A stretch of DNA of 64,000 nt from Pochonia chlamydosporia 170. Taxonomy: Eukaryota; Ascomycota; Sordariomycetes; Hypocreales; Clavicipitaceae. The position numbers were made by a program, and so were the translations under genes. A model generated the notes under the pieces. The model worked only from the letters and a program-made list of their open reading frames with translations, searched no databases and was not told where the DNA came from. The DNA lies in NCBI RefSeq assembly GCF_001653235.2, contig NC_035792.1, positions 3,844,001 to 3,908,000 of the forward strand. Reading direction: 5' to 3'. Shown piece after piece: positions 34,801-45,359 of this stretch. Each line of letters begins with the position of its first letter. Positions within the stretch are counted from its first letter, which is position 1.

Positions 34801-35570
34801 CGTTGACGAGATTGCGAGCTTGTCGGCGGTGAAGCAGTTTCTTTGGAAGACCTAGTGCGAGTTTTGCTCGGTTTTGTAGTGCTGCCCGCCGGTGGGCCAT
34901 GGGGCGTAGATTGGTGCACTGGAGGGCTTTTGTTTGTGTGCGTCGGCCGATGGTGCCCATTCTCTTCCACAATAATCGTAGTGCATTCGATTTCGTATAT
35001 GATGATTGTTCCTTTGCAGGCACGACACTCAGGCTTCCAAGTCTCAACTGCAGGAGCTGGCCGAGTTTCGATTTTGGTGATTGTAATGTATGGAACGTCT
35101 GTTGGCTGGTAACAATACACTGTACCCATGCAGCCTTCACATTTGGGATGACGGGTTGACCAACTCGTCGTTTTCGCCTGCCAGGGCCAGGGATTTGTCT
35201 CATACGGCAAGGTAATCGTTCTCGAGGATGGCAATACCTGTATTTGCTGTCCACCGTTCTGACCGTTCTGACCATTCTGACCATTCTGACCGTTCTGACC
35301 ATTCTGACCAGGACCGTTGGGTTTATTCGGTTTATTCGGTTGTCCAAGCGTTTCAGGTGATCCAGTTGGTCGAGATGGTCCAGGTGGTCCAACTGCTAAT
35401 GTCGCGGATTGCATTGCACAAATAGTATGACACGCTCCAAGCTCGGCGTACGACGTTACCGTAACATACTCAGTAACGATGTCGAATTCACCAGCAACAG
35501 AGGGCGCTGTGAAAAACATCGCCAACAAGGCAATTGCCCTATTGGCGATGCGGCGATGCCCATGCGCCAT
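31863..35570 (-). CDS. Secreted repeat-rich protein: Cys-pair domain, Ser/Pro repeats, Gly/Ser silk-like C-terminus
   Basis: One 1235-residue frame. The start is the ATG at 35570, because the longer frame begins with TTG. Residues 1-26 form a signal peptide (RAIALLAMFFTAPSVAG). Next comes VTEYVTVTSYAELGACHTIC, a Gly/Pro stretch with six QNG units, then a domain with two CX2C pairs (CEGC, CRAC) and repeated aromatic-Thr strands (PYITITKIETRPAPAVETW, GTIIIYEIECTTIIV). About 650-700 residues of SSKPSSSQ, then SSSKPASSSAPSS type repeats follow, a likely O-mannosylated rod. The last 300 residues are GGSGGGSGAGSAGG repeats with a basic end, FRRRGRRSG. No GPI site or membrane helix ends the protein. 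I do not recognise a named family; a cell-wall or extracellular structural role is inferred. Confidence 0.8.
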   Translation of the reverse strand: MAHGHRRIANRAIALLAMFFTAPSVAGEFDIVTEYVTVTSYAELGACHTICAMQSATLAVGPPGPSRPTGSPETLGQPNKPNKPNGPGQNGQNGQNGQNGQNGQNGGQQIQVLPSSRTITLPYETNPWPWQAKTTSWSTRHPKCEGCMGTVYCYQPTDVPYITITKIETRPAPAVETWKPECRACKGTIIIYEIECTTIIVEENGHHRPTHTNKSPPVHQSTPHGPPAGSTTKPSKTRTRSSKETASPPTSSQSRQRGSTSAQSSLKTSSPKPSSKTSSSSPSSRKQSSSPPQSTKSSSAPPKSSKSSLSQPSSSQPSSSRLSSSRPSSMKSSSSQPSSSQPSSKPSSSQPSSSKPSSVAPPSSSKPSSSQPSSSKPSSSQPSSKPSSSQPSSKPSSSQPSSSKPSSVVPPSSSKPSSSQPSSSKPSSSQPSSKPSSSQPSSSKPSSSQPSSSQPSSSQPSSSKPSSSQPSSSKPSSVAPPSSSQPSSSKPSSSQASSSKPSSSQSSSSQPSSKPSSSQPSSSKPSSSQPSSSQPSSSKPISSSQPSSSKPASSSQPSSQPSSSKPASSSAPSSSKPASSSAPSSSKPASSSAASSSQPSSSKPASSSAPSSSKPASSSAASSSQPSSSKPASSSAPSSSKPASSSAASSSQPSSSKPASSSAAASSQPSSSKPASSSQPSSSAPSSSKPASSSAASSSQPSSSKPASSSAAASSQPSSSKPASSSQPSSSAPSSSKPASSSAPSSSQPSSSKPASSSQPSSSAPSSSKPASSSQPSSSAPSSSQPSSSKPASSSQPSSSAPSSSKPASSSAISSSQLASSSQPSSSAPSSSKPASSSAASSSQPASSSAAPSSSQPASSSAAVSSSQPASSSAAPSSSQPSSSKPASSSAASSSQPASSSAAPSSSKPASSSAPQSSSKPASSVPASSKAPASSGAPGGSGGGSFGPSVQGSSGGSGGGTGGGSSGGTGGGSGGSAAGSGGSAAGSGGSAAGSGGSAAGSGGSAAGSGGGSGGGSGAGSAGGSGAGSGAGSGGGTGGGSAGGSGGGSGAGSAGGTGGGSGGSAAGSGGGTGGSAGGSGGGSGAGSAGGSGGGSGAGSAGGSGGGSGAGSAGGSGAGSGGGTGGGSAGGSGGGSGGGSGAGSAGGSGAGSGAGSAGGSGAGSGGGTGGGSAGGSGGGSGAGSAGGSGAGSGGGTGGGSAGGSGGGSGAGSGGGSGGGSGSGAGGGSFRRRGRRSG
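31957..32124 (-). repeat. 84-bp tandem repeat in Gly/Ser-coding region
   Basis: Two 84-bp units (31957-32040, 32041-32124) are identical except for the last base, and shorter partial copies follow to about 32360. Each unit encodes 28 residues of GGS/GAGS type. Confidence 0.85.
32545..32649 (-). repeat. 21-bp tandem repeat, five copies
   Basis: The unit CCAGAACCAGCAGCAGAGCC plus T, repeated about five times, encodes seven residues per unit (GSGGSAA). Confidence 0.85.
33343..33630 (-). repeat. 144-bp tandem duplication in Ser/Pro region
   Basis: 33343-33486 and 33487-33630 differ at one base (CAGCCGAACT versus CAGCTGAACT). Each encodes 48 residues. The near identity suggests recent expansion. 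Confidence 0.9.
33629..33838 (-). repeat. 81-bp tandem repeat, two full copies and a partial third
   Basis: Copies start at 33629, 33710 and 33791; the third diverges after about 48 bases. Each encodes 27 residues of SSSQPSSSKPASSSAPSSS type. Confidence 0.88.
35253..35311 (-). repeat. 9-bp tandem repeat coding for QNG
   Basis: CCATTCTGA or CCGTTCTGA units in tandem encode six Gln-Asn-Gly triplets after a Pro/Asn/Lys stretch of the secreted protein. Confidence 0.9.
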
Positions 35571-38258
35571 GGTCCGCTGATAGAAGGTAGCGACTGTCAA
35601 TACAATGAGTTAAGGTCGGCACCCTGCCGGATTGTATAAGTTGATCTATGTCGGACAACCGAGTCGTGCAGGGCTCCACGTCGACGGTTGCTTAGCCTAA
35701 TGGTGCAAATGATTCAGGGATCAGCACGCGCTAGGAGCGGAAAGTTATATACATTCAAAGGCAACATGTCAATCGATAAGCGTGCCAGAGTCGACGTGGC
35801 AGGGCAGTTCCGCAACCGACTTGGCTTCTCTGTGGCATTGTCCATGTCGATCTAGAACCCGTAGCGACGAGGGTATCGCCTCAACAAGCTTCTGCGGATC
35901 CAGACTTTTGGACGGAGTATTCGAAGGTCTCCACCAGCCTTTCCGGTTAGACTTTTGCAATGGTTTGTACTGAAGCTGTGCAGGCTGAAGTAGTTTCGCG
36001 CCGAAAAATGACTATTTGCTGTTTAGTATTGCTGTATAATAGACGAATGTGGGCTCCTGTTCGCTTACGTGGGAGTTGCTACTATCTGGCCTAGTTGCGC
36101 GTAAGGAAACATCCAGAATTTGGTTAGACCGCCACAATAAGCCCTATTCGGATAGATTGTTTTCAAATACGACCGTTGAAGTACTGGATGAATCCATGTA
36201 GCTAAGGAATTCTCTCTGCTTGGAGAACCGCCGACACTGGCGTTATGACCCGAAGCAGACAGTCAATGACACTCATGTTGTCTCCCTTTGATTCACTCGC
36301 ACGACTTTTTGCCATGCGAGCGGACTAGGCGGATGACAATTCCATGGTCGAAGGGTGATGACTGCAGTATACGCCGCCAGGCTGCAATCATATTGCCGGC
36401 TCGCAGGCGAATTGGCGTCCATTGCGAATGAATTCACGTCAAACATGGCTGTACGGAAGAGGACAAAGTGTGAAAATGGTCGCCGAGCAGAGCAGACATG
36501 TCGTTGAATATGGGGCAACATCGGTAGTAATAAAATTGACGCTAACCCTGATCTGGGAGAGATGTCTCCACCTTGCCCGAACTCAGCTTTGCCTTGCCCG
36601 TGGAGTGGGGCGATTGTCCTCGATGTCGAAACACCAAGATGCACATCTTGATCTCTCTCAATGCACCTCAACAACATCTTTGGCAGCAACATTGGGTTAT
36701 CCCGCGGAACTAGCGGGCTTGATGAGCTTACGTTGCGGTCGCCCATTAAAGAGAAAGTAGACGAAAATATGCGCTCACACCCTTCGCGATCTGGATATTA
36801 TGAAGGTTGTGGACTCTTTGGACGGTTTCGTTCATGTGCTGAGTACTATGCATTGTCAAATCAACATGTTTGGGGCTTCCATTATCTGACTTCTGCCATA
36901 CGGCTTTCTAATTTCCGCCTTTGTTCGATACCTAATAATTTGTGAGATTTTCGCGTCCGTGGCTGAAGTGAGCGCCAGGAAAGCCGCCAACTCAATCGGA
37001 GAATTTTAAAATTGGCATCACTTATACAACATGCGAATTGAGTTCGAAGATTGATATGAAGGACCCATGCGAGGCTGTCGCGTGGCTGTAGCATCCATAT
37101 GTTGTAACTCTGAACAGCGGGGTTACATTTCGATTGCAGACACCAGGGTTAGTTGTTTGTGTGTACAGACAATGCCGTGGAATTCTCTACATGGAGAAAG
37201 CTATTAGGCAAAACAGTAGCCTACTCATAGTGCGATGTAATGAATTTTCAGCTATGCATCTCGTACAGCTGGTTCATTTGACCAATTTCTTTTAGTTGAG
37301 TGCACTCACAAGTAGTGAAGCACTACTCAAAGCAGATAGCCATTCTATTGAGGAAATTCTCCGCTAGGTTATTCAGCCAGGCCAGAGAGAGCGCTCCGCC
37401 GACGCAGAGAGATAATACAAGTTATATTCCGTTGACAATCCGTAGATACAAGTTGTGTCCCATGCAGTTACGTAGAGAACATTGGTATTATGCTCGTCTG
37501 AACCAAGACATATTTACCACAGCCGTCATATCACCAGTGGAACCACCAACGGAAGGCTCGGTCCCCCGGCAAGGCATTCAGCTTCAATGTCCCCAAAAGC
37601 TATCCCAAAGCCCGCATCAAATCGGACCAGACCATCTGCAATTGACACATGTGGGGCCGCATCTATCTGCATCTCGAATCTCGACCCTCAAGTTGGCGTG
37701 GCAGGCGGGTATGCTAGTCCAGGCCCGGAATCCAGCTGAGATGTGCACCAAGAGTCTGGTAATTCGCCGAGTTTAAACTTTTGCGGCATCTTGCAAAGTT
37801 GACGGTACCTGGACGAGACCCGCATGGCCATCTATCCGCGCCTACAACTGCTGTCACCAATCTCCGGCTTTGGTAACAACGGTGCCGCTGGCGCCGGCAG
37901 GCAAGCTGAAGTTTTGTCAACCACACCCGTTCCGGCCGTCAATCCTGTCACGTTAAGACCGATTTTCTCAGCGTTGATGGGTTTGGCAAATATTACACGT
38001 GCTGGATTGACGAATTCGTCTTTTGCTTCGGGCCAAATCTCGGCTGTGGCAATCCAGAATTCCATCGATGTTCCCCCAGCTGCCTAGTCAATCTCATCAC
38101 GTGGGGCCTCTCTAGATCCAGCTCTCATTCACTTTCACGCCATTTTCGCACCAACATTCACGCCAATCCTTCAACTTTGAAAGCTCCTATCCATGATCTC
38201 TCTCAACCTCAGTTAAATACCATACCCTCACCTCACCATACTATCATCCGTCCCGCAA
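35571..38258. other. Gene-poor intergenic region, 2.7 kb
   Basis: The longest stretch without a gene I can support. On the left it holds the promoter of the repeat-rich protein: TATAC near 35634-35638 and TATATA near 35746-35752 on its strand. Frames at 36273-36746 (minus), 37300-37776 (plus) and 37832-38065 (minus) lack motifs. The 37.4-38.1 kb part is GC-richer and more coding-like, but frames on both strands compete and no family is recognisable. Confidence 0.45.
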
Positions 38259-39225
38259 ATGTCACCACTTGATCCAGATCCCCCGCAAGCCTCTGCCACC
38301 GCCGCCACCAGCACCGCTCTCCCACCATCCCAAGCCTCAGCGCTTCTATCATCCTTCACAAATTTTCTAACCGTTGCCTTACATTCCATCCTCTACTACC
38401 GGAAACTCTACCCAGAAGCCACCTTCCTCACAGCCCGGGCCTACAACCTACCCGTACACCAGTCTCGGCATCCCGGAGTCTGCGCCTGGATACGCGATGC
38501 CGTGACAGCTGTCAGCGCACAGATTCGGTCCGGATCTGCCCGCCAGATCGCTCTCGTCATCCACGCACCCCAGAGCTTTGACGTTGTAGAGCGATGGATT
38601 TTTGACCTGCAGTCCTTTCCTGCGACATGGGGCGACAAGGATACGTCTTTGGGACCGGCAAACGACGTTAATGATGGGAGTCGTGAAGCTGCGGATGAAA
38701 ACGTCAATTGGACTGACGTCAACGAAGCTTTACGTGGAGCATTGAGTAGAATCTCGCATGCCGGCCAGAGTAGGCCGGATCTTCCTGATGGCTGTACTTT
38801 TACTTTGGGCGTGGAGTTGCGAGATCAAGCCTTGCCGCCTATCCAGGTAAGATAATGGCAAATTTTCCAGCCTTGCCGTTCTTTGGAGCACATAATATTT
38901 CGTGATCTTGTTCACCAACTACACTGGATCTCTATCAGTCTCGGCCCACTAACACGGTTCTTAATCTCAGCATCCACAACTTTGGATTCCTGCTCAGCCA
39001 GATCTCCAGCCACCTACTGAAAACAGACCAGATCTTGGCCGGGCCGTTGGTGGAACAGCCACCACGCCAATTCGCCCTGTACAAGCAGGGCCTTTGTTCT
39101 TTGAATGCTGGGTTGAGCAAGGTAAGCTCGTACCTAGCTTTGTTCCTAGCCAGGCTGCCGCACATTCTTCTACAGCGCACATTCTCGGGGATGCCCCGCA
39201 GTTTACAACATCATCAAGTTCGTAA
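38259..39225 (+). CDS. rev7: Rev7/MAD2B, HORMA-domain subunit of DNA polymerase zeta
   Basis: Predicted 280 residues, exons 38259-38846 and 38971-39225, intron with branch CACTAAC. Rev7 bridges Rev3 and Rev1 in mutagenic translesion synthesis. The HORMA fold starts LLSSFTNFLTVALHSILYYR, KLYPEATFLTARAYNLPVHQ, then VCAWIRDAVTAV, and ERWIFDLQSFP. Exon 2 gives HPQLWIPAQPDLQPP, the FFECWVEQGKLVPS motif and a Ser-rich tail. The acceptor CTCAG directly before CAT CCA CAA restores QHPQLWIPAQP. A second GTAAGC inside exon 2 (39120) is not needed. The start ATG follows a pyrimidine-rich leader; Pro/Ala-rich residues 1-25 precede the domain. Confidence 0.93.
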
Positions 39226-39539
39226 CATCTCTTTCTTTTCTTCCTGTCATAATATTCCAAGATACCTCAAGAATTTTACATGAATCGAGAGGCAACCTCG
39301 TGATGTACAAAGCATTTCAGCGCCCCTTAGCCCCTGGCCGACGCCTGTTGTTTGCCCTCCTTGCCCTCCAGTCCTGGTCCGTCCAGTTGATATCACTGTA
39401 GTGTACAAGCTCGCCCTCATTCGTAATAGCCCCAACACATTATGCCAATTCCGGATATCTAACTCCTTATAAATGGCTTCCTTGCCTTCCGCCTCTCCAT
39501 ACTAAACAAGCCAAAAACACTCTTGAGGCGTAAAAATCC
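39226..39539. other. Convergent 3' region
   Basis: Short flank between rev7 and the RhoGEF gene. Nothing else seen. Confidence 0.5.
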
Positions 39540-42500
39540 TTAGTCTACGCCTCTCAACATGGCTTTCAGGCTCGCCAATTCTCTCTTAAGGCGAGCATTC
39601 TCCTTCTTCGTCTTCGACGTCTCTTCCCCTTGCTCCTTGAGTTTTGTCACCAACTCCTCCTTGTCGTCTCTGCCCTTGCCTTTGACGGCTTTAATAATTC
39701 TGCCCAACTCCCCGTTGAACTTTTCGTAGAGTAACTCGTTCTCCGCCACAACTTCTTTGTGAAGCTGGTCTATTGCGCGGACCTTTGCCTCTGTATTCTT
39801 CATCGTGACATCTAGTTCTCTTTGTGTTGTAGCTTGCTGATCGTGTAATTCTTTCATCATGACTGCAATTCGATTCTCAAGCTCCTTTAAGGACGCTGTA
39901 AAACCAGACATGTCTGCCTGAGAACTAGGTGATCTAGCATTATTGAAATGGGCCATTTCGTCTCCAATCTTGGATAATTCGCTCTTGAGAGAGGAATCCA
40001 CTTCCTGAGCGAACTGCTTCTCAGACTGCAGGCGCTCTCTAAGCTTTTGCGGCGAGTGGAGCCGAAGGCGTTGGGCGTTGGACCGAGTTGGACTGGCGGG
40101 TCTGGTGGGTGATTCGGCGCCAGATGCGGACTTCGTAGGTCTTAATGTGGGAATACTAGATATTGAGAAGGCTTTGGTATGGCGTGAGATTTTTGTGGGA
40201 GATTCCAATGGTTTGGAGGAATTTCCGCCGGACCGATCGGATGCGTTGTTGACGGCGACCTTGGTAGAATCTGCAACGTTTTCTTTTTCCTTCTGCCTGG
40301 AGGCGCGTAAAGCTTCGGCGGCGCTGGGACTGATGGGGATCTTGGACGGAGCTGGTGACTTTGGGCTGGCAGGGTTGTTGTTGACTTTGCCGGATGTTTG
40401 CTTGGTGGTTTGCAGTGGCTGGAGTGGCTCGTCGTCGAGACTCGCCGCCGCCATTAAACTCTTGAGGTCTGATAGTGAGCTTCGTCTCTTCTTCTTCACA
40501 CTTTTAGATGAAGGCACGCGATCGATCGAATGTGGCTCGCCAATGGTATCGAGTGGAAAGTCAAGACGGTGCGAACTCGTCGGGCGTTGCGGTGTCTCAT
40601 CGAACGCGCCTGCAATGGGGGGCCTGTCTCGGGACATTGCACGCCGGTGCAGCCGTTTTGGTAGACTGTTGTCATCTATTGAGCGTGCTCTGTCTAAGGT
40701 GCCGCGTGTCAAGCTCGAGGTGTCGCCCGTAGCGGGATTCCTGTGCTTGCTCAAGGTTCGCCATACTGATGGTCGCTCATCCTGTGAATTCTGTCGAAGA
40801 AGAGCATTGAGCCCAAACTTGCGACGAAGTGACGACGCATTAGATGTGATTGAGCCAGAGTGAGTTTTGCCTTGCCGGTAGCTAGATGCAATAGATTCCG
40901 ATATGGACGAACCAAAGTTGAAGCTTTGGTTTGCACTCTGGTCTTCAAAAATCCTGTCGCAATCCTCAACAAGTCGATCTAGCAAGTTGATGTAATTATG
41001 TGCATCACCATCCGTAACTAGAAGCTCAGCAAATGCCAGCGTCAATGCACCTCGGTCACTGTCATTGCCACATCCATCCAACAGGTCAGCCAACAGCTTG
41101 ATGACTGTGATAAATGCCCGTCGATTCTGCGGTGCCATGTCGCGGAATAAATAATTCACAAAGTCTGCAAAGTTGCCAGGAACTCGCCTATTTGCTCTCT
41201 CAAGTAGTGTATCCATGGCTTGCATCGTCATGACTGGTCCCATCTGGTCTGCCCAAGCAATGTGCAAAAACTTTTCGAAGGCAACGAATATGACCTCGGT
41301 GCCTATGTCGGAGGCAACGTCGTATTCAAAGGGAGTTTCAATGAATCTGTTATATATGTCGTTGACGGCTAATTCGTCGACGAGTGATCGGTTCAGTAAC
41401 GTGCGGCCGATGATGGTACCTTTTCGAGATTGAAGAGCGGCAGTAAAGCCAGTGAAGGTTTGCTCCAGCCTCAGCAAAGGATTTTCCGGTCTACCGTCAG
41501 CCGTGTTGGGACGGCTGTCCTTTCCCCTTATTGAGCCAAACATGGAGTGAATACTATTAGCTCGATGAAGCGAGGGCTGTTGTTGGGGTTTGACACCAGA
41601 TACGACCACATCTGGCGAGCTTGTGTTATTTGAGCCGCTGTTCCAAAGGCTGGAGAGGAGCTTCACAGGAGAGGCCGCTAGGAACGATCGAGTTTTCTCG
41701 GCTCTCGTAGAAAAGTTCAGCCCTCTTATCGTCTTGGTATAGTATGACACCATAGACGCGGTCAAATGTGTATTGCTAACGTTGAATTGTGTGCTGAGAA
41801 GCTGGATAACTGTGGCATTGTGTCAGCGGGAGTTGGTGAAGCCTTGGCAATAGATACTTACTACGACGCGACATGGTGGGTAGTAAGTCCTCCAGATCAA
41901 TATCGTCTTGAAATTGTTTCCCATTGAGGCCAGCAGTCAACATTGAAACGCGCTTGAGGTTGTTGCTGGACACGTTGATGACAATTTCGACTCCGTAATG
42001 GCCGAGAGGCGCTCCCTTTGTGCCTTTCTCGTGATCCACCACTATTCGAATGGGCGCAGGCTCTCGTCGGCCCTCGACTAGTTGGTGAGCGCCTTCTTGA
42101 AAGACAGCTACATGCAGGCCCAGGTTACTATCCTGCATCCGAACTGATCGCAGCGTCCAACAGGGGTCTTCTCGTTCAGCTTCCGAGAACCGTGCCTCAA
42201 TTCGTGCCTTGACAACATCCTCGCCCCATTTGATCGCCTTGCCTTCGAAAGCCTCTTGAAGTAGAAAACATCGAGATGTAGCCGCCTTGCTGATTTTGTA
42301 CTCTCCGGTGTGTGCATCCTTCATATCTTTGGTCGAAGTCATCCACACCAATGAGCCATCTACCGACTCTGTGAAGCGCACATCGGCAAGGTCATGCCAT
42401 CCAGTAAAAGCAAATTCGTATGACGACGGACCACCTGCAGCATTCGTCATCGAAATGAGGAGCTCGGCAGCTGAGGGCTTGTCAATCTCCCGCAACAAAT

Positions 42501-44112
42501 CGCGCCCTGTCATAGTGAACCCAATCTTCCTCAACATGATGACACAATCGGTGAATAAAAGAAAGATCCCGGAGCCGTCCAGCTCGCCTGTTCCACCTTG
42601 GAATGGAGGGGTAAGCTCGATGAAGTCGGCAGCAACTATGAGTCGTCCTTGCGGTTCCAAGTCTCTTGGCCATGATTCAACCATATTTCGAAGTCTGTTG
42701 GCAATATGAGGCTGGTCCGGTAAAGGGTCGTCCATGGAACAAATATTAGTGATGATATCCCTAGCCTTCAGCATGGGTTGAAGAGCTGGATGTGTCATTG
42801 GCAGTGAGCCTACTATTTGGTCAATGAGCAGGCTGTAACGAGGCAATCGCTGAACGGGTTCGATAAGGATGGACCTGACAGTCTGCTCTCCAGTTTGGTT
42901 CACTCGCTGTCTAAAGCTAGACTGTTGGTCAAGAAAAGAGTTGAGTAAGGTCGGGAAATGTTGGCTTGCTTTGATGTAGTTTTGGTAGCTTTGGGTGAAT
43001 TTTGGAAACCATTCAAGAAACAGCCTGGCCATGCTCAAAGCACCACTGGGATCCTTGGCACGAGCCGAGCCAGGGCTCTTTATACTGCCAAAAGTTGACG
43101 CCATTTGGTCCATGTCTTTGAGCGCCTCATCCTCCGTTTCATCCATGATGGCGCGAAGCTGTTCCATAAACTCGGCGTTGAGCTGCAATATCTGATCTGC
43201 TGATGGAGGGAAGAGTTTCTCCAGCTCCTCCTCTGAAGGGCTCAGGCTACCCCCTGGCTTCTTCTTGGCACTTTCCCGGAAGTCCTTCGCGACAGTGTTT
43301 ACCAATTCGCGAAGTTTCATTACATATCTTTCCTCTGTGTCGACCAACTCGGCTAGTTTCATGCGTAGTTCGTACTTCTGGTCCTTGTTGAATGACCGCC
43401 CTCGATTTAGCGATGTGGGTTTCGATGGCGCGCGTCGTAGTCTACTTGTTGGCAGAAACATGGGCTCGCCGAACAGCCTGACAAGAGGAGTATACCCACC
43501 ATATTGCCTCAGTGTCGGGTCTAATATATCGTCCTCGTCATCGGGGACATCTTCCAAGTCGGCTGGTTGCAAAGGCACGATAGCGCCTGGAGGAAGAACA
43601 AGATCGAGGTCAACGTTGCTAATATGTTGCGTCTGCAGCGCATCTTGAAGGGAGGCGATCGCTTCCGCAGCATTGTCGCTCTTGACCATAGACTTGACGA
43701 GATCGGCGGCATGTTGCTGGCCAAAGAGAGCGGGAGCGCTTCCAGGGCGCCTCCCTCTTGTTGGATACAAGTTCTTGAGGTAAGTCTTGACTCCATCCGG
43801 TAGCTCTGAGAAGTATTTAAACAGTCCAAATGCCAAGCCGCGGAATATCTCGTCGACTTGAATCTCTCGAGGCAGATGATCGACAACACCGTAAAAGGGA
43901 GAGCTCGGGGAGATGGTTATCCTGGGAAAGGACTGAAAGCCGGCAGGAGACAAGATGTGTATTTGGACGCGAGAGGCATTGAGAGTATAATTCGCCGTAG
44001 TCGAGGGTCCGTGGAATATGAGGACGGGGAGGTGGCCGAGCAGCGGATCGGAGGCATGATATAACGAAAGGGCGTCGGGCGAAAGCGCCAAGTCGTCCGT
44101 CACGCGAACCAT
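39540..44112 (-). CDS. Dbl-homology RhoGEF, Bud3-like septation factor
   Basis: Two long frames are one gene joined by a 52-nt intron (41861-41810; donor GTAAGT, branch GCTGACA), giving 1506 residues. An N-terminal region of about 240 residues precedes a DH domain (about 246-470: YELRMKLAELVDTEERYVMKLRELVN through SILIEPVQRLPRYSLLIDQI). A PH-like region follows (GRLIVAADFIELTPP, FLLFTDCVIMLRK). After the junction comes an alpha-helical region with LLERANRRVPGNFADFVNYL, then a Ser/Pro/Arg-rich disordered part. A C-terminal coiled coil (about 1390-1506) ends LKRELASLKAMLRGVD. DH position and total length resemble Bud3, which in Neurospora is a GEF for RHO-4 in septum formation. Assignment to RhoGEF is firm; to Bud3, probable. 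Confidence 0.85.
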
Positions 44113-45359
44113 GGTCTGGTTAATGGGCCGCGCTCATGGCCGTCGCCTTGGCCGGCCGTGAGATGGTGGTGTATTGCAGGTTTGAACAATGGCCTAAGCA
44201 ATTGTCGAAGGCACCGGTATGCAGGAAGCGAAGGTAGGCGGGGTGTTGAACCAGATTCGAATCATGAAGACTGAAAGACAACAAATGCGGTGCGGCGGGA
44301 CGAGTGGGCCACTTGCAGTTGCAGTTGCAGTCTGGTTGATAAACATGGGGAGATGGCGCGTGGAACTTGACCAGGATTTTGAACGAGACCTTACAAGACA
44401 CGGATAGCAACACATGCAGCCAGTCCGTCTCTGTCTTGGTTTGGTGGGTGTTGTATTACACAGAGTATTGCATCTGTAAAGGTGACGAAACGAAACACGT
44501 AATGTTCCAAGGCGGTGAAAAATAACGAAAATCGCAGACAATGACCGACGCGTTCTTTACCCGTGTTAAAGTTTCTTACTAGCAATGGAAAAGACAACGG
44601 TGAACAGTGCCAGGGTGAGCCAGGGATAATGGATGAAAATCTCACTTCCCCAACATCTGCGACAGATTAATGCAGCCAATTGATGCAGATTGATGAGCCA
44701 AGCCGTCAGGGTTCGGAACATTCACTTTGTGCACCGACAGAAAGAATAACCGGGACTTTGGTCTTTTGCCTGGCGACAGACGCGGTAGTCGCGTTGGTCT
44801 GGTCTTGTGGAGCTCAGAAAAGCGTAGTGTTTGGGGAAGTAAACAATGAATTGAGGTCCATGTCCATGTCAACTGGCGCATGACGGCGGGTGGACACAGG
44901 ACAGCACTTGAGACCAGATCAGACTTCACCAGACCAAGGAGACCAGCCCGAAAAGCGCTGCCCCTCACCAGCGACATTGAAGTGTCCTGTCCCACCAGTT
45001 GACCTCACCAACGAACCTTCCCTCTTCGGACTGGGTGAGCAGGTAAGGGTGGGGCAGCTCAACTCATTCAGTCTCACTCACTCGCTCACTCTCTCACTCA
45101 TCAATTCGTCATACCCTCACCAAGCACATCTTTTTGTAGCTTCCAGTCGTACATCCCAGGATAACTTGAGATACCAAGAATATCACAGAACCAGAGAGGC
45201 AACCCCTGTACGCTGTATAACAGTATCAACAATTGTTAGGTAATTTTCAACTTACTCCACGGAGTACTCTAAATCTAAACCCTGCTTCACCATCCGTCAT
45301 GCACCAAGCCTAACACACCCACCAGCCAGAGATCAGCTCAAATTCATCATTCCGCCACA
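44113..45359. other. Divergent intergenic
   Basis: Shared 5' region of the RhoGEF and Dcc1 genes. CCAGAC/GTCTGG motifs are dense at 44796-44806 and 44911-44947. No gene seen. Confidence 0.5.

Noticed and set aside
36273..36746. 157-codon minus-strand frame in the gene-poor block
   Set aside because: No motif or splice context; composition does not support coding.
37832..38065. 77-codon minus-strand frame with competing plus-strand frame
   Set aside because: A stop lies just upstream, no flanking exon could be found, and both strands are equally open; kept only as a question in the gene-poor block.
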